Notes under the pieces: model-generated
Seen by the model: only the letters and a program-made list of their open reading frames with translations
Databases searched by the model: none
What the model was told of the DNA's origin: nothing
Assembly (NCBI RefSeq): GCF_002994745.2
Contig: NC_037091.1
Coordinates: forward strand, 38,190,112-38,254,111
Direction of reading: 5' to 3'
Length of the DNA: 64,000 nucleotides
From: Rosa chinensis
Taxonomy: Eukaryota > Streptophyta > Magnoliopsida > Rosales > Rosaceae
Shown here: piece after piece, positions 1 to 9,409 of the stretch
Layout of the letters: the number at the start of each line of letters is the position of its first letter
How positions within the stretch are numbered: position 1 is the stretch's first letter
Made by a program: the position numbers and the translations under genes

Positions 1-2208
1 AGGCCAATCTGCTCTTCGTTGACATTCTTCAACAGAGCGAGGTTCGATATCATCATATTCTATAATCCCTTTCGCAATATGATATGCAAATGCATCATCA
101 ATCGCCATAGAATTTCTATCCATCATCTCATGTACACTAGTGTAATTTATGGAGATCTCTCTATTCTCTGGAGTTGGTTCTGACATTGGAGCGTCCCCCA
201 ATGATGTCTCTTGGACATAACCATAATCCGGAATATTCTCATGAGATGGATTATTTATATCGATGATTAATGGATTATTTTGTGCCAAACTCGCTTTCTT
301 TCTTGGGCGAGAATCCATCGAACCTATGGGCCTCCCGCGCTTCTTGGCGGGAGCCGTGGGCCTAGCCACAACGTCACCATCATTGAGAGATGGGACGTTG
401 GCGCCATGCTCATGCATTTTTGAGTTGGCGTCATGTCCTCTACTTTTAGGGACATCAATCCTTGCAGGCACGTTTGCAGCAGGTATGTGTGATCTCGTCA
501 CTTTAGCGATCTCAGAAAACGCATCAGGCATCGAATCTGCTACGTTCTGAAGATCGAGAATTCTCCGCACTTCAATTTCTGACTGTGCGGTTCGGGGATC
601 AAGATGAGACATAGTGGGGACAGACCACGACAATTCCTGTCGTTCCTGTTGAACATTGATGTTCTTATCTCCCCCTAACGACGGGAAGACTGTCTCATCG
701 AAGTGACAATCCGCAAATCTAGCGGTAAAGAGATCGCCTGTCAAGGGTTCTACGTAGCGGATAATTGTTGGAGAATCATATCCAACATAAAGGCCTAATC
801 GTCTTTGAGGACCCATTTTGGTGCGCTGTGGCGGCGCAATAGGCACATAGACTGCACACCCGAATATGCGTAAGTGTGAGACATCAGGCTCATACCCAGT
901 AACCATCTGGGACGCAGAGAAGGGTTGAGTGGCAGTGGGCCTCAGACGAATAAGCACAGCTGCATGCAATATTGCATAGCCCCAAGCAGAAATAGGGAGA
1001 TTGGTGCGCATCACCAATGCTCGAGCAACCATTTGAAGTCGTTTAATGGTGGCTTCTGCGAGACCATTTTGGGTATGAACATGAGGAACAGGATGTTCAA
1101 CATCAATCCCAATGGACATGCAATAATCATCAAAAGTCTTTGATGTAAACTCCCCAGCATTGTCTAATCTTATAGACTTAATGGGATGATCAGGGTGGTG
1201 AGCCCGTAACTTAATTATTTGTGCTAGGAGTTTAGCAAATGCAGCGTTCCTTGTGGACAATAGCATGACATGTGACCAGCGTGTCGATGCATCAACCAAC
1301 ACCATAAAATATCTAAATGGTCCGCATGGTGGTTGAATAGGTCCACAAATATCACCTTGAATTCTTTGCAAGAATGGTATATTTTCCTTGGTGTCCTTTG
1401 CATAGGATGGTCTTGATCCTAACTTTGCTAAAGAGCAGGCTTTGCAGAACGAATGATGGGCTTTAGAAACAACCAATGAGGATTTTGGTTGAGCCACAAA
1501 GTCACAAGTGACTTTAGAAGTAAAAGTTGGAGACAAAGGACCCTTGGTGGCGTCAATGCCACCCTGAGGCCGCAGGGGGAAGGCGGCGCCGGCCAAGGAT
1601 GGCCGGATTTGGGGGTGAACGGCGCCGTGAGGCGCAGGGGCTCCTTCGGTGTCCAAAAACCGAGTTTTACTTCTTTTCGTTCTGAAAAAGGGATGTCCGT
1701 GTGAAGTCTTTAATATACGGATCATCATGTCACGACCTGGGTGTCCCAAACGGTCGTGCCAAAGCCTATACGTGTCGGAATCCCATAAATCATCTCTCAT
1801 GACATGGTTGGATTCAATGACTTTAATAGTGGTTGCATACAACCCACTAGAGCGACACATAAGTTTCTCTAATACTCGTTTATGTCCGTAGTCATTAGAG
1901 GTGATGCAAAGGAACTCTTGTCCATTCTCACAATGTGTTTCCACATGAAAACCATTGGCTCTTATATCTTTGAAGCTCAATAGGGTTCTTCCTGCCCTAG
2001 GAGCATAAAGAGCTTCGGTGACATTCAAGGTAGTGCCATTAGGCAACATAAATTGAGCTGGTCCTCGACCATGAATCAATTGAGATGGTCCAGCCATCGT
2101 AGTCACAGAAGATCGAGTAGGCGCCATCCATAGGAATAGCTGCCTGTTTCGAAGGATGGTATGTGTAGTAGCACTATCCACGAGGCATTCGAGCTCTCCG
2201 GGAAACAT
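1..2208 (-). CDS. Ty1/copia Pol (partial): protease, integrase, start of RT region
   Basis: The minus strand reads open, with no stop, from an ATG at 2208 to the left edge, so the 3' end lies outside. Domains in order: an aspartic-protease-like motif CLVDSATTH just after the start (DSA rather than the usual D-T/S-GA), a GAG-pre-integrase HxRLGHPG motif near 1745, a CKAC zinc-type motif near 1440, then the integrase core with GDICGP, RLDNAGE and NGLAEATIKR. The last two give the D(35)E spacing. A hydrophilic linker with a basic KKRGRP stretch follows before the edge. An unusual GC-rich Ala/Pro/Gly segment (about 1480-1690) lies between HRLGH and CKAC and may be an insertion in frame. RT and RNase H should lie to the left of the window. 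It belongs to the same element as gag at 2588-3700. Confidence 0.85.
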   Translation of the reverse strand, partial: MFPGELECLVDSATTHTILRNRQLFLWMAPTRSSVTTMAGPSQLIHGRGPAQFMLPNGTTLNVTEALYAPRAGRTLLSFKDIRANGFHVETHCENGQEFLCITSNDYGHKRVLEKLMCRSSGLYATTIKVIESNHVMRDDLWDSDTYRLWHDRLGHPGRDMMIRILKTSHGHPFFRTKRSKTRFLDTEGAPAPHGAVHPQIRPSLAGAAFPLRPQGGIDATKGPLSPTFTSKVTCDFVAQPKSSLVVSKAHHSFCKACSLAKLGSRPSYAKDTKENIPFLQRIQGDICGPIQPPCGPFRYFMVLVDASTRWSHVMLLSTRNAAFAKLLAQIIKLRAHHPDHPIKSIRLDNAGEFTSKTFDDYCMSIGIDVEHPVPHVHTQNGLAEATIKRLQMVARALVMRTNLPISAWGYAILHAAVLIRLRPTATQPFSASQMVTGYEPDVSHLRIFGCAVYVPIAPPQRTKMGPQRRLGLYVGYDSPTIIRYVEPLTGDLFTARFADCHFDETVFPSLGGDKNINVQQERQELSWSVPTMSHLDPRTAQSEIEVRRILDLQNVADSMPDAFSEIAKVTRSHIPAANVPARIDVPKSRGHDANSKMHEHGANVPSLNDGDVVARPTAPAKKRGRPIGSMDSRPRKKASLAQNNPLIIDINNPSHENIPDYGYVQETSLGDAPMSEPTPENREISINYTSVHEMMDRNSMAIDDAFAYHIAKGIIEYDDIEPRSVEECQRRADWP

Positions 2209-2587
2209 ACTGAAAAATAATAAAGTTCGAATTTAGAATATGTCCAAGACATTTGAATAAAATAAATCGATACTTTATTAATAATAGCCAATGATTACAT
2301 CAAAGTTTCTTGACCAAAATCTAATCCAATATAAAAATCAAACCGTAGACAAATCGTAGTCACTCAATCCTTTCGGTAATTTCAATTTAGTTGTGACCAG
2401 GTAAGGTAAGGCGAGATTTTGGTGGAGCGTTGCTCACTTTTAAAACCGTTCTCTCAGATCAAACCTTGCCTAGACATCACAAGTACTCTTGAGTACGCCT
2501 AGAGGGAAAAAGTTAATACAATAAGTCATTTTATTGATTTAAGGCATAATAGCCATTACATAATTCTTGGAAAAGTAAAGGACTATA
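2209..2587 (-). other. gag-pol spacer with intron-like features
   Basis: This is non-coding sequence between the gag stop and the pol ATG of the minus-strand copia element; gag and pol are in different frames. It ends in a pyrimidine-rich tract and CAG (2212-2210) directly before T-ATG of pol, resembling a splice acceptor. On the minus strand it contains AATAAA-type signals, one soon after the gag stop and one near 2280. This fits a copia design with spliced or early-terminated gag RNA, but RNA data would be needed. Confidence 0.5.
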
Positions 2588-3700
2588 CTAATCAAAATCT
2601 GCAGCATCCTTGTGCAATTCTTTGTCAGATTTGAAGTCCGCTATGGTGAGATTGACGTTGACATCATCACCATCTTCTTCTATATTTTCGGCAAAGTTGG
2701 CTTCATGCTCTCTGAAGTCTCTAAATGCCTTGTAATGCGCAGCCAATTGTTTGCTTGCGTTGCATTGTTTGAACCAGTGCTCACTAGATCCACATCGATG
2801 ACACATGTCATTGTGATTTCCTCCCTTTAATTGAGGTGCATTGTTTGCACTTGGGTGGCGTCCCCCATAGGAGTTGGCGCCATTCCCACGGCCCTGGGTG
2901 GTTCCTCCATGTCCTGGAGCCCCACGGCCTCCTCTCCCACGTTGCCATGTATTGCCACGTGATCGTCCTTCATTCTGACGAGTACCTTCCTTTGTAGGGC
3001 GGTTATATGGACCAGAACGTCCGTTGTGTCCCTTATTCTTAGGGTTCCGCTCCTTGCGCCCTCCTTTGGGTGCAATATTATAATTCGCCTCTTGAACGCT
3101 CTTAGTTCCGATAGGCCTTGAATTATAATTCTTCACGAGGATATTATCATGCTTTTCAGCTACAGACATAATAGTAATGAGCTGATGAAATCTCGTGATC
3201 CGTCTAGTATCGAACTCCGTTCGATATTGCTTTGAGAGCAAAATTGCTGAGACGGGGAAGGTGGAGAGAGTTTTCTCAATTAGTTCTTGTTCTGTGACGG
3301 GTTGTCCACAGAACCCCAACATAGTTTTGAGGCGTAGAACTTCTGAATTATATTCAGCTACAGACTTGAAGTCGGCGAATCGTAGATTGCCCCATTGAAC
3401 TTTCAAGTCAGGGAGGAGGGTATCCTTGATATTACCAAATCGCTCTTCTAGCGCGACCCATAATTCTCTAGCATCCTTGATCGCCATGTACTCCAGTCGG
3501 AGTGATTTATCCATGTGGCGCCTCATCAAGATGAGGGCGGTGGCATTGTTCGTAGCCGTACGCTCAAATATGAGAGTAGGATTAGGAGCTTGAATTAAGG
3601 GTAGGATCCCTTTTGAAGTGAGATGGTGCTCAACATCCGTGGCCCAACTATGATATTCCGAGCCAGTTGAGGTAAGTGCAGGAAAGTCAAGTTTCGACAT
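2588..3700 (-). CDS. Ty1/copia Gag polyprotein
   Basis: A 370-residue Gag. It starts MSKLDFPALTSTGSEYHSWA and has the UBN2/Retrotran_gag fold with the LEYMAIKDARELWVALEERF region around residues 70-95. A basic Gly/Arg/Asn-rich stretch (about 200-290) precedes a CCHC zinc knuckle CHRCGSSEHWFKQC near residue 300, which matches CX2CX4HX4C. The C-terminus is acidic. It packages element RNA into virus-like particles in the cytoplasm. It is separated from pol by a 379-bp spacer and a frame change, so Pol is not a simple read-through product. There is no internal stop, so it may be intact. Confidence 0.85.
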   Translation of the reverse strand: MSKLDFPALTSTGSEYHSWATDVEHHLTSKGILPLIQAPNPTLIFERTATNNATALILMRRHMDKSLRLEYMAIKDARELWVALEERFGNIKDTLLPDLKVQWGNLRFADFKSVAEYNSEVLRLKTMLGFCGQPVTEQELIEKTLSTFPVSAILLSKQYRTEFDTRRITRFHQLITIMSVAEKHDNILVKNYNSRPIGTKSVQEANYNIAPKGGRKERNPKNKGHNGRSGPYNRPTKEGTRQNEGRSRGNTWQRGRGGRGAPGHGGTTQGRGNGANSYGGRHPSANNAPQLKGGNHNDMCHRCGSSEHWFKQCNASKQLAAHYKAFRDFREHEANFAENIEEDGDDVNVNLTIADFKSDKELHKDAADFD

Positions 3701-4518
3701 CCTGAAATAAGAAGAAGAAATATATTAGTTTCGGAGTTTAAAACTTCCACGACAACTAAATATTAAGATTTCCGAGCTATGCTACCAAGAAATCGATTTC
3801 CAAGAAAATTGGATTAGACCGAAACAATGATGTTTATAAGGTCATAAATCGATGCTTGCGGACGCTCTTAGTCCGAAGTCTTACGAACGCTCTTAGTTCG
3901 TTAATTGCGTGAATCCCCACGATTCCGCATTGAATCGAACCCACGTTCTATGAAAGGTGGGATGAAGAAGAAGGGAGGTTTTGAAGTCCCCGAGAAAAAG
4001 AAAGAATTTCAAATCAGGAACTTTAAAGCTTACTCTTTGGATACTTACTTGTTGGTTTTGGATCACGCGCGTGTCGATGCAGGCGTGATGGAGCGAAGTA
4101 ATCTAAGTAGAGGCGTGCAGCGGATGCGGGGCAGCAGGGGCTGCGGAGGTAGTAGTGGTGCAGGAGTAGCGGAGGCAAACTGCAGGGGCAGCAGCAGTGG
4201 TGCAGGGCTGCAGGTGCACGGGTGCGTAGGAGGGGCAGCAGCGTGCGCAGGTGTGCGCGGGGCAGTAGCGTGCGCAGGTGTGCGCGGGGAAGCAGGGACG
4301 CTGCAGAGGCAGCGTGGGGTGGACGCACGGACGCGGGGCTGCAAGGCAGCGAACTGAGCGCGGGGGCGCGCTGGCAGGTAGGCAGGCCGAAAGGGCTGCA
4401 GTAGTAGGCGGGCTAGCAAGGGGCTAGGTGCTGCAGGGGCTTGCGGCAGATTTCGGTGGGAAGAACTTTTCAGGGTTTTTGGTTTTCTGTTTTTGTGGCT
4501 AGAGTCGTGCTGATAACG
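3701..4518 (-). other. Copia 5' leader and primer-binding site
   Basis: Untranslated leader between the 5' LTR and gag on the minus strand. The minus-strand CGTTATCAGCACGA beside the LTR (about 4505-4518) is the likely primer-binding site. A strongly GC-rich stretch (about 4080-4440) holds direct repeats of a GTGCGCAGGTGTGCGCGGGG type. A second repeated motif (ACGCTCTTAGT) occurs near 3863 and 3889. A small plus-strand reading frame here is a by-product of the GC-rich repeat and is not called as a gene. Confidence 0.6.
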
Positions 4519-4725
4519 TGTTTAAGTATATTGGTATTGAGAGAGATTGATGAGAGAAGTGTATTTCATTATAGAGAATAGGAGCCCTATATATAGGGAT
4601 TACAAAGTGCATAATCTAATGTTACAAGGAATACCAATCCGTGTAGGATTGGGAAATCTAGAACCTTCTCTCCTATTCCTATTCCTAGTTTGATAAGGCA
4701 CACTAAACTTGATTTTCCTTCAACA
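4519..4725 (-). repeat. 5' LTR of copia element 1
   Basis: On the minus strand it runs from TGTTGAAGG to TTAAACA (207 bp). It contains a TATA-like CTATATATAGGG and is followed by the primer-binding site. The right flank (TTGTGATAATTT) matches the flank of the LTR at 46081-46258, next to a second TNL relic. Confidence 0.75.
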
Positions 4726-5327
4726 TTGTGATAATTTTTCACTGACCTGCATTTTCTGCATTTTGATATTTAGAAGAAGTCTTTCTTTTGCCCAAATTGA
4801 TATACAAGGATGACGGTTGATGGTGAGAGGCAGAGGCACCAACTAGTCTGGACTATGTGATTGTCAACTCTGGATCAATCCACACGAACAAGGCTGGGTT
4901 TGTTCTTCAATTTCAATTTGTGTTTGCTCATTGGTTGTATGGTTTTTTTATTTTTTATTTTATTTTTAACTATAGGATTTTAATTTTCCTTTGTGCTGGG
5001 TTTCTATGCCCCTCTGTTTAGCGAGTGACAGTGATGCAATGTTATACATATCTTCAAACACTGACGGTGGTTAACTAATAAGCAACGGATGCATTAGGAC
5101 TAGTGACTATTAAGCAACGGATGCATTACGACTGTCATAAGCAATATGGAATGCCATGCCTATCCATCCTAACATCATTAAATAGAAAGAAATTCATATG
5201 ATTTTATGACATTATTTTGATCTCACTAACCAAAGTAGGGAAACTACCTAAAAACCCACTTCAAGAAGTCCCACTTTACTTTTTCAATATATATAAAAAG
5301 AGAAAATAGACAGTTTAGAATGTGTGA
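4726..5327 (+). pseudogene. TNL relic A, 5' flank
   Basis: No reading frame survives, but this stretch matches 46265-46790 at high similarity (shared landmarks: TTGTGATAATTTTTCACTGA, GATGGTGAGAGGCAGAG, CAATCCACACGAACAAGGCT). In both copies it leads into the end of a TIR exon. It is therefore an ancestral TNL-associated flank or 5' region, duplicated within the cluster. Confidence 0.55.
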
Positions 5328-5609
5328 GGGCATCTCTAACAGACTACTTATTTCAAAATAAATTTAATATTTAGCTAATTTTAGGCTAAAATTCTACTCC
5401 CGCAGAATACCTAAACAAAAGTTAAATTTAACTTTTGCTACATTTTCTAGCTATATTTAGCTAGGATGAGAGAAAATTTAACTAAAACCTAAATTTAACT
5501 TGAAATTTAGGTATTCTGCTGGAACATAACTCAATAGCTTACTAGCTAGTTATATTTCACTTTTAGCTATTTTTATCTATGAATATAAGTATTACTGTTG
5601 GAGATGCTC
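5328..5609. mobile_element. 282-bp MITE
   Basis: Ends GGGCATCTC and GAGATGCTC are inverted, and inner ends CTAACAG/CTGTTGG extend the match. It is flanked by the 3-bp direct repeat TGA. The paralogous sequence near 46770 lacks the insert and reads straight through, giving an empty site. AT-rich with no ORF. A Harbinger/Tourist-like MITE is likely. Confidence 0.75.
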
Positions 5610-5893
5610 TGAGTGTATACAATATCACCCATATAATCTCTTGCCAAACAAAAAAAAACAAAAACAAAAAAAACCTATGTAACAGATTTGGAGCGCGATA
5701 TATTTACCAAGGACAGTATAAAGAGTGCACATTTCATACCTTAAGAGTCTTAGACTTTGAAAAAAAAAAAAAAGTAGAATAAAGAAAAGGAGAGCAGCCA
5801 GGTCATCATGAAATGGAGGCAACTCTTACAGAAGCAGCAAATTTATTAGGGTGGCCTCTCTATTACATTTACTTTTTTTTTGGACGAATCTCT
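5610..5893 (+). pseudogene. TNL relic A, tail of TIR exon
   Basis: From 5806 to 5855 the sequence encodes an ATLTEAANLLGWPL-type string, the conserved end of a plant TIR exon. The rest of the TIR domain is missing or unreadable. The stretch matches 46855-46970, where the same remnant occurs. Poly-A-rich interruptions at 5648-5673 and 5760-5772 add to the decay. Confidence 0.6.
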
Positions 5894-5902
5894 ATTACAT
5901 AA

Positions 5903-6954
5903 GGGTATTTGTCCATTTACCCAATTTCTAGAGATATTTTTTCCACTTACCTCATTAAGTTTTTTTAATTCCCCCTTATCCAAAACACTCTAAGGAAGTC
6001 TTCCCTAATACCCCATAAAGTTTTTTTTTTTTTTTTTTATTTTTTTATTAATACTATTTTACCCTCACCCATGTGTTACTTAGAGAAAGAGAGAAAATGG
6101 AAGAGAGAGAAACCATAGGAGACTTCGCCGGAGCCCTGTCACCGATAGTCGGATTCCGATTGCCGCCGACTGGACTTTCCTGAAAATCTCGTCGGAGGTC
6201 ATCGGAGATTTCATAGGTCTCCGGAAAGGTCTATTGCCCCCCAATAGAGAGGCAGTAGAGGTCTATTGCCCCCTAATAGACATTTATTGCCCCCAATAGA
6301 GGGGAAGTAGACGTCTATTGCCCCCCAATGGACGTCTATTTCCCTTTAATAGAACTTTCAGTTCTAAGAATGAGAAATAATATCCTTAAATTTAGACAAA
6401 TAAAACTTTAATTAAAAAAAAACGAGGATATTACATCAATTCGAAATGTCTATTGGCCCCCAATAGACCTTTAGCAGACCTCTATTATCCCAATAAACTT
6501 TTTTCTTTACATTTTTCTTTCCTTCTGGGCCTTCTGCCCCCATTTACCCAAAAAAAAAAAAACCAACGCCGTCCATGCCCTGACAGCAAAGCCCGGCGAT
6601 GTTGGCATGTACGTTTCTGGTTTTCCCAAACTCAGATATGGAGGATCCGAGTCGCCTACCTCGCCCGACTCAATTCCAGTACCATCATCTACATTCTCAC
6701 TCTCTCCAGGCTCCGACCTCATCATCTCTACCTTTGAATCCACGCCATGTTCGCCACTTCACTCCGCCGCCGGACGATGAAGATTCCAAACCTTCAATCA
6801 TCTCCGATAAGCCTCTAAGTTTCACGCACCGACGCCTAAGCCGCTTTTTCTAAGCTTGAGGTCTGGCTCCGACATCTGGAACATCAGATAAACGTCTCGG
6901 CGAAGGCGAGGTCCCGGCCGAGGGCGGAGGCCTCCTCGGAGATGGCTTGGTTCG

Positions 6955-6994
<40 letters not shown>

Positions 6995-7172
6995 ACCGCG
7001 ACGGGGTCACGCTGGAGAGAGAAAGAGAGGACATTGTGGCGTGCTTGTAATTCTTAGTTGGGTTGAGGGCAAAATGGTCATTTTCTGTTAAAATGTGTGA
7101 GTGGGAACAAAAATCTGTTGCTGGGTAAGTGGGATAATTTTTGCTCATTTTGGTGCTTTTGGTCAATGACCC
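5903..7172. mobile_element. 1.27-kb MULE-type element, possible gene capture
   Basis: Ends start GGGTATTTGTCC and GGGTCATTGACC (inverted), with more diverged inverted similarity running further inward (ACTTACC). It is flanked by an exact 9-bp TSD, ATTACATAA (5894-5902 and 7173-7181), the Mutator-like signature. No transposase. Inside are imperfect repeats of CTATTGCCCCCCAATAGA (6227-6340, 6450-6490), a GC-rich coding-like patch (6600-6860) and a (GA)n microsatellite (6957-6990). The GC-rich patch could be a captured 5' gene part, but I do not recognise it. Confidence 0.75.
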
Positions 7173-7181
7173 ATTACATAA

Positions 7182-7686
7182 TTGATATTTAGGAAACTTA
7201 TATTTTGTTTGAGTGATTCATATTTAGGTATTGACCAGATCAGATTAGCTACATGGAGACAAAAGATCAATTGCAACCCTTATCATGTTATATAAAATTT
7301 GGTGTGATTGGGATGATTGGATTTTTGCATATATAAGACATTCTATCATCATGAAGCTTCCGAGTTTTACATAAGACATTCTATTCAGTGGCTCCGATTT
7401 AGGGTTGGATAGGTGTATGCGTTTTATACTTCTTTTTTTTTTACCTTTTCTCTTTTTAGTTTGATTTTGTTTTCTTTTGATCGCTTTGCTTTATGTTGTC
7501 CAACTTATGCATTGAATTGTAATATGGTGAATTTTCGAATTCATCTAGCTTGTCGTTTTATTAATGGAACTTGATTCCATTCTCCTTAAAAAAATAAAAA
7601 AAAAGAGATGGACTCTCTATGTTGTGGAACTCACGAAACATGCACTAGCTAGGCTATGCTCCTCAAGACCTTTCGATAGCTTTTTA
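7182..7686 (+). pseudogene. TNL relic A, NB-ARC fragment (left part)
   Basis: The first half resembles sequence upstream of the TIR exon at 49618 (shared TTTAGTGATTCA and AAAAGATCAATTGCAA-type strings near 7215-7275 and 49280-49330). From 7610 to 7686 it resembles the GLPL region of the NB-ARC relic at 53390-53440 (GTGGAACTCAC, GCTATGCTC). No open frame remains. Confidence 0.45.
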
Positions 7687-7694
7687 GTTGGAAT

Positions 7695-8446
7695 CAAGGT
7701 TTGAAATTTCAGTTTCAGTTTCGATTTCGGTACTTCAAATTTATAGAAATTTCGGAGAAAGATTCCATTTCGGTGGAAATTTTGATTAAAAATAAAGAAA
7801 TCAAATTAATTGCATTTATAAAATGATATTTTTGAATGAAACTTTTACATAGACTAAACTGACCTACAATAAACTTATTTACAATGTAGCCTCTCTAAAA
7901 TTATACAGTTATAGTAGACTTGTGATATTTAATATGGACGAGTAATTAATTAACTAGTACTGTAGTAGGTTGCTAAACTAGTGTTTTTATCTATATGTAA
8001 TTATAATTGTGTTGAGATGCTACTATGTGGTACATTCGATCCATATGGTTGAACTGCTTCTATTTAGTATATATCATACAATACTGCTCCCAATTACATG
8101 AATTCTGAAAATAATTTTGGTAGCAGATAAAAAAGCAAAAAGGTTTTTTTTTGTTGTATTCAACTTGATTGGGAAAAAAAATCAAAATTTCATATTCTCT
8201 CTTTGAAAATATGAGTAAAAAACTTCATTGTCGGTGACATACAAATTTTGGAGAAAATTTTGGTGGGAATTTTTAAATATATTTTGTGTGTGTAGATATT
8301 TTAAAAATTAAGAATTTCGTGAAATGTATGAAAAATTTCAGAAAATTACAGAAAAATCCTGACAGAAATGATATAGCATATGAATTTCGTTTCGGTACTT
8401 CAAAATTAAGGAAATTTCGACAGTTTTAGAGAAATTTAAAACCTTG
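7695..8446. mobile_element. hAT-like non-autonomous element (752 bp)
   Basis: Inverted ends CAAGGTTTGAAATTTC and GAAATTTAAAACCTTG (one mismatch) are flanked by an exact 8-bp TSD, GTTGGAAT (7687-7694 and 8447-8454). An 8-bp TSD points to hAT. AT-rich with no ORF. Both ends share an inner inverted-direct mix of TTTCGGTACTTCAAA. It interrupts the NB-ARC remnant of TNL relic A. Confidence 0.75.
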
Positions 8447-8454
8447 GTTGGAAT

Positions 8455-8600
8455 GCCGTCAAAAGATTCGGACCCTCTCTGCACTAGAAATATACTTAAT
8501 ATAGAGTAATGGCAAGCTGATTCAAAAGTCTTGAAATCTGAGAATTTTTCAAAACAAATTAAAATGAATGTGTAAATATTTTAATTTTCAATTCTTAAAA
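8455..8600 (+). pseudogene. TNL relic A, NB-ARC fragment (right part)
   Basis: The string AATGGCAAGCTG followed by TTCAAAAGTC matches 53475-53500 in the other NB-ARC relic (after the GLPL motif). It continues the fragment left of the hAT-like insert. No frame remains. Confidence 0.4.
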
Positions 8601-8811
8601 TTAAATTTAAAGATTTATGTAGCTCAAATTTAGATAAATGAATATTTTTTATTATAATTATAATTTCTCTATTATTAATTAATGTGCTAATAGAGAAAGA
8701 CTACTCTAATCACTATTGATCGTAGTTATATCTTCGCATCCAAATGTTTAAAAATTAGAGATATATCTATATATGCCGAATTAAGAAGGATCCAGTTTCT
8801 CTTGTTCCTTC

Positions 8812-9245
8812 ACCCAACCGTGGAAATACGACGTCTTTCTGAGTTTCAGGGGCGACGACGACACGCTATAACTTGAGAGACCATCTGCACTCTGCCTTGA
8901 GCAAGAATTAAAGGAATCAACACCTTCATCGATGATGATGAGCTCAGAAGAGGGGAAGATATCTCAACACATCTTCTCAGAGCCCAGAATTTGTATCATC
9001 GTATTCTCAAAGAAGTATATATGCATCTTCCAACTTACCAAAAAAAAAAAAAAAAAGGTTATGCATCTTCCAAGTGGTGCTTGGATCAACTTGTTAAGAT
9101 CCTCCAGTGCAAGGGATGGTCCGACCTGTTTTCTACCGAGTGGATCCGTCGAGTATACGAAATCAGAGAGGTAGCTTTGGGGAGGCTCTTGAGGAATGGA
9201 AGGCGGCTTTTACAGAGGCAGCAAATTTGTCAGGGTGGCCTCTCT
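8812..9245 (+). pseudogene. TNL relic B, TIR exon
   Basis: A decayed TIR domain. In three frames it reads a WKYDVFLSFRGDD start (8820-8860), the FIDDDELRRGE/IS region (8915-8960), CIIVFSKKY (8990-9015), KWCLDQLVKIL (9072-9105), then VDPSSIRNQRGSFGEALEEW and AAFTEAANLSGWPL to 9245. Frameshifts and an in-frame stop break it. A 26-bp poly(A) insertion (9034-9059) flanked by a 14-bp repeat splits the SSKWCL motif. The LRR exons of what may be the same gene lie at 13501-15190, with the NB-ARC exon missing. Confidence 0.8.
9034..9059 (+). mobile_element. Micro-retroinsertion: poly(A) with 14-bp TSD
   Basis: CTTACC-(A)n-GGT is flanked by exact direct repeats TATGCATCTTCCAA (9020-9033 and 9060-9073). 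This is what an extremely 5'-truncated LINE- or SINE-type insertion leaves. Removing it restores the ASSKWCLDQL reading of the TIR motif. Confidence 0.65.
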
Positions 9246-9409
9246 TGATCCAGTATATTTCTTCTTTCAACCGCTTTCATTATTCTATATTTCAGTGCTC
9301 TAGCCTACGATTCTTCCCTTTTTAATCTGTTCTTTTACTTTTATTTTTTATTAGTTGATTTATAAAGAGCTTAAACTGGATAATTGCTATGATAAAAATT
9401 GGAAAAACT

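Noticed and set aside
3905..4419. Overlapping GC-rich frames on both strands
   Set aside because: They lie in a repeat-rich copia leader, overlap each other in several frames, and show no domain.
4023..4419. Minus-strand Pro/Ala/Leu-rich frames
   Set aside because: Composition simply mirrors the GCA/GGG repeats of the leader.
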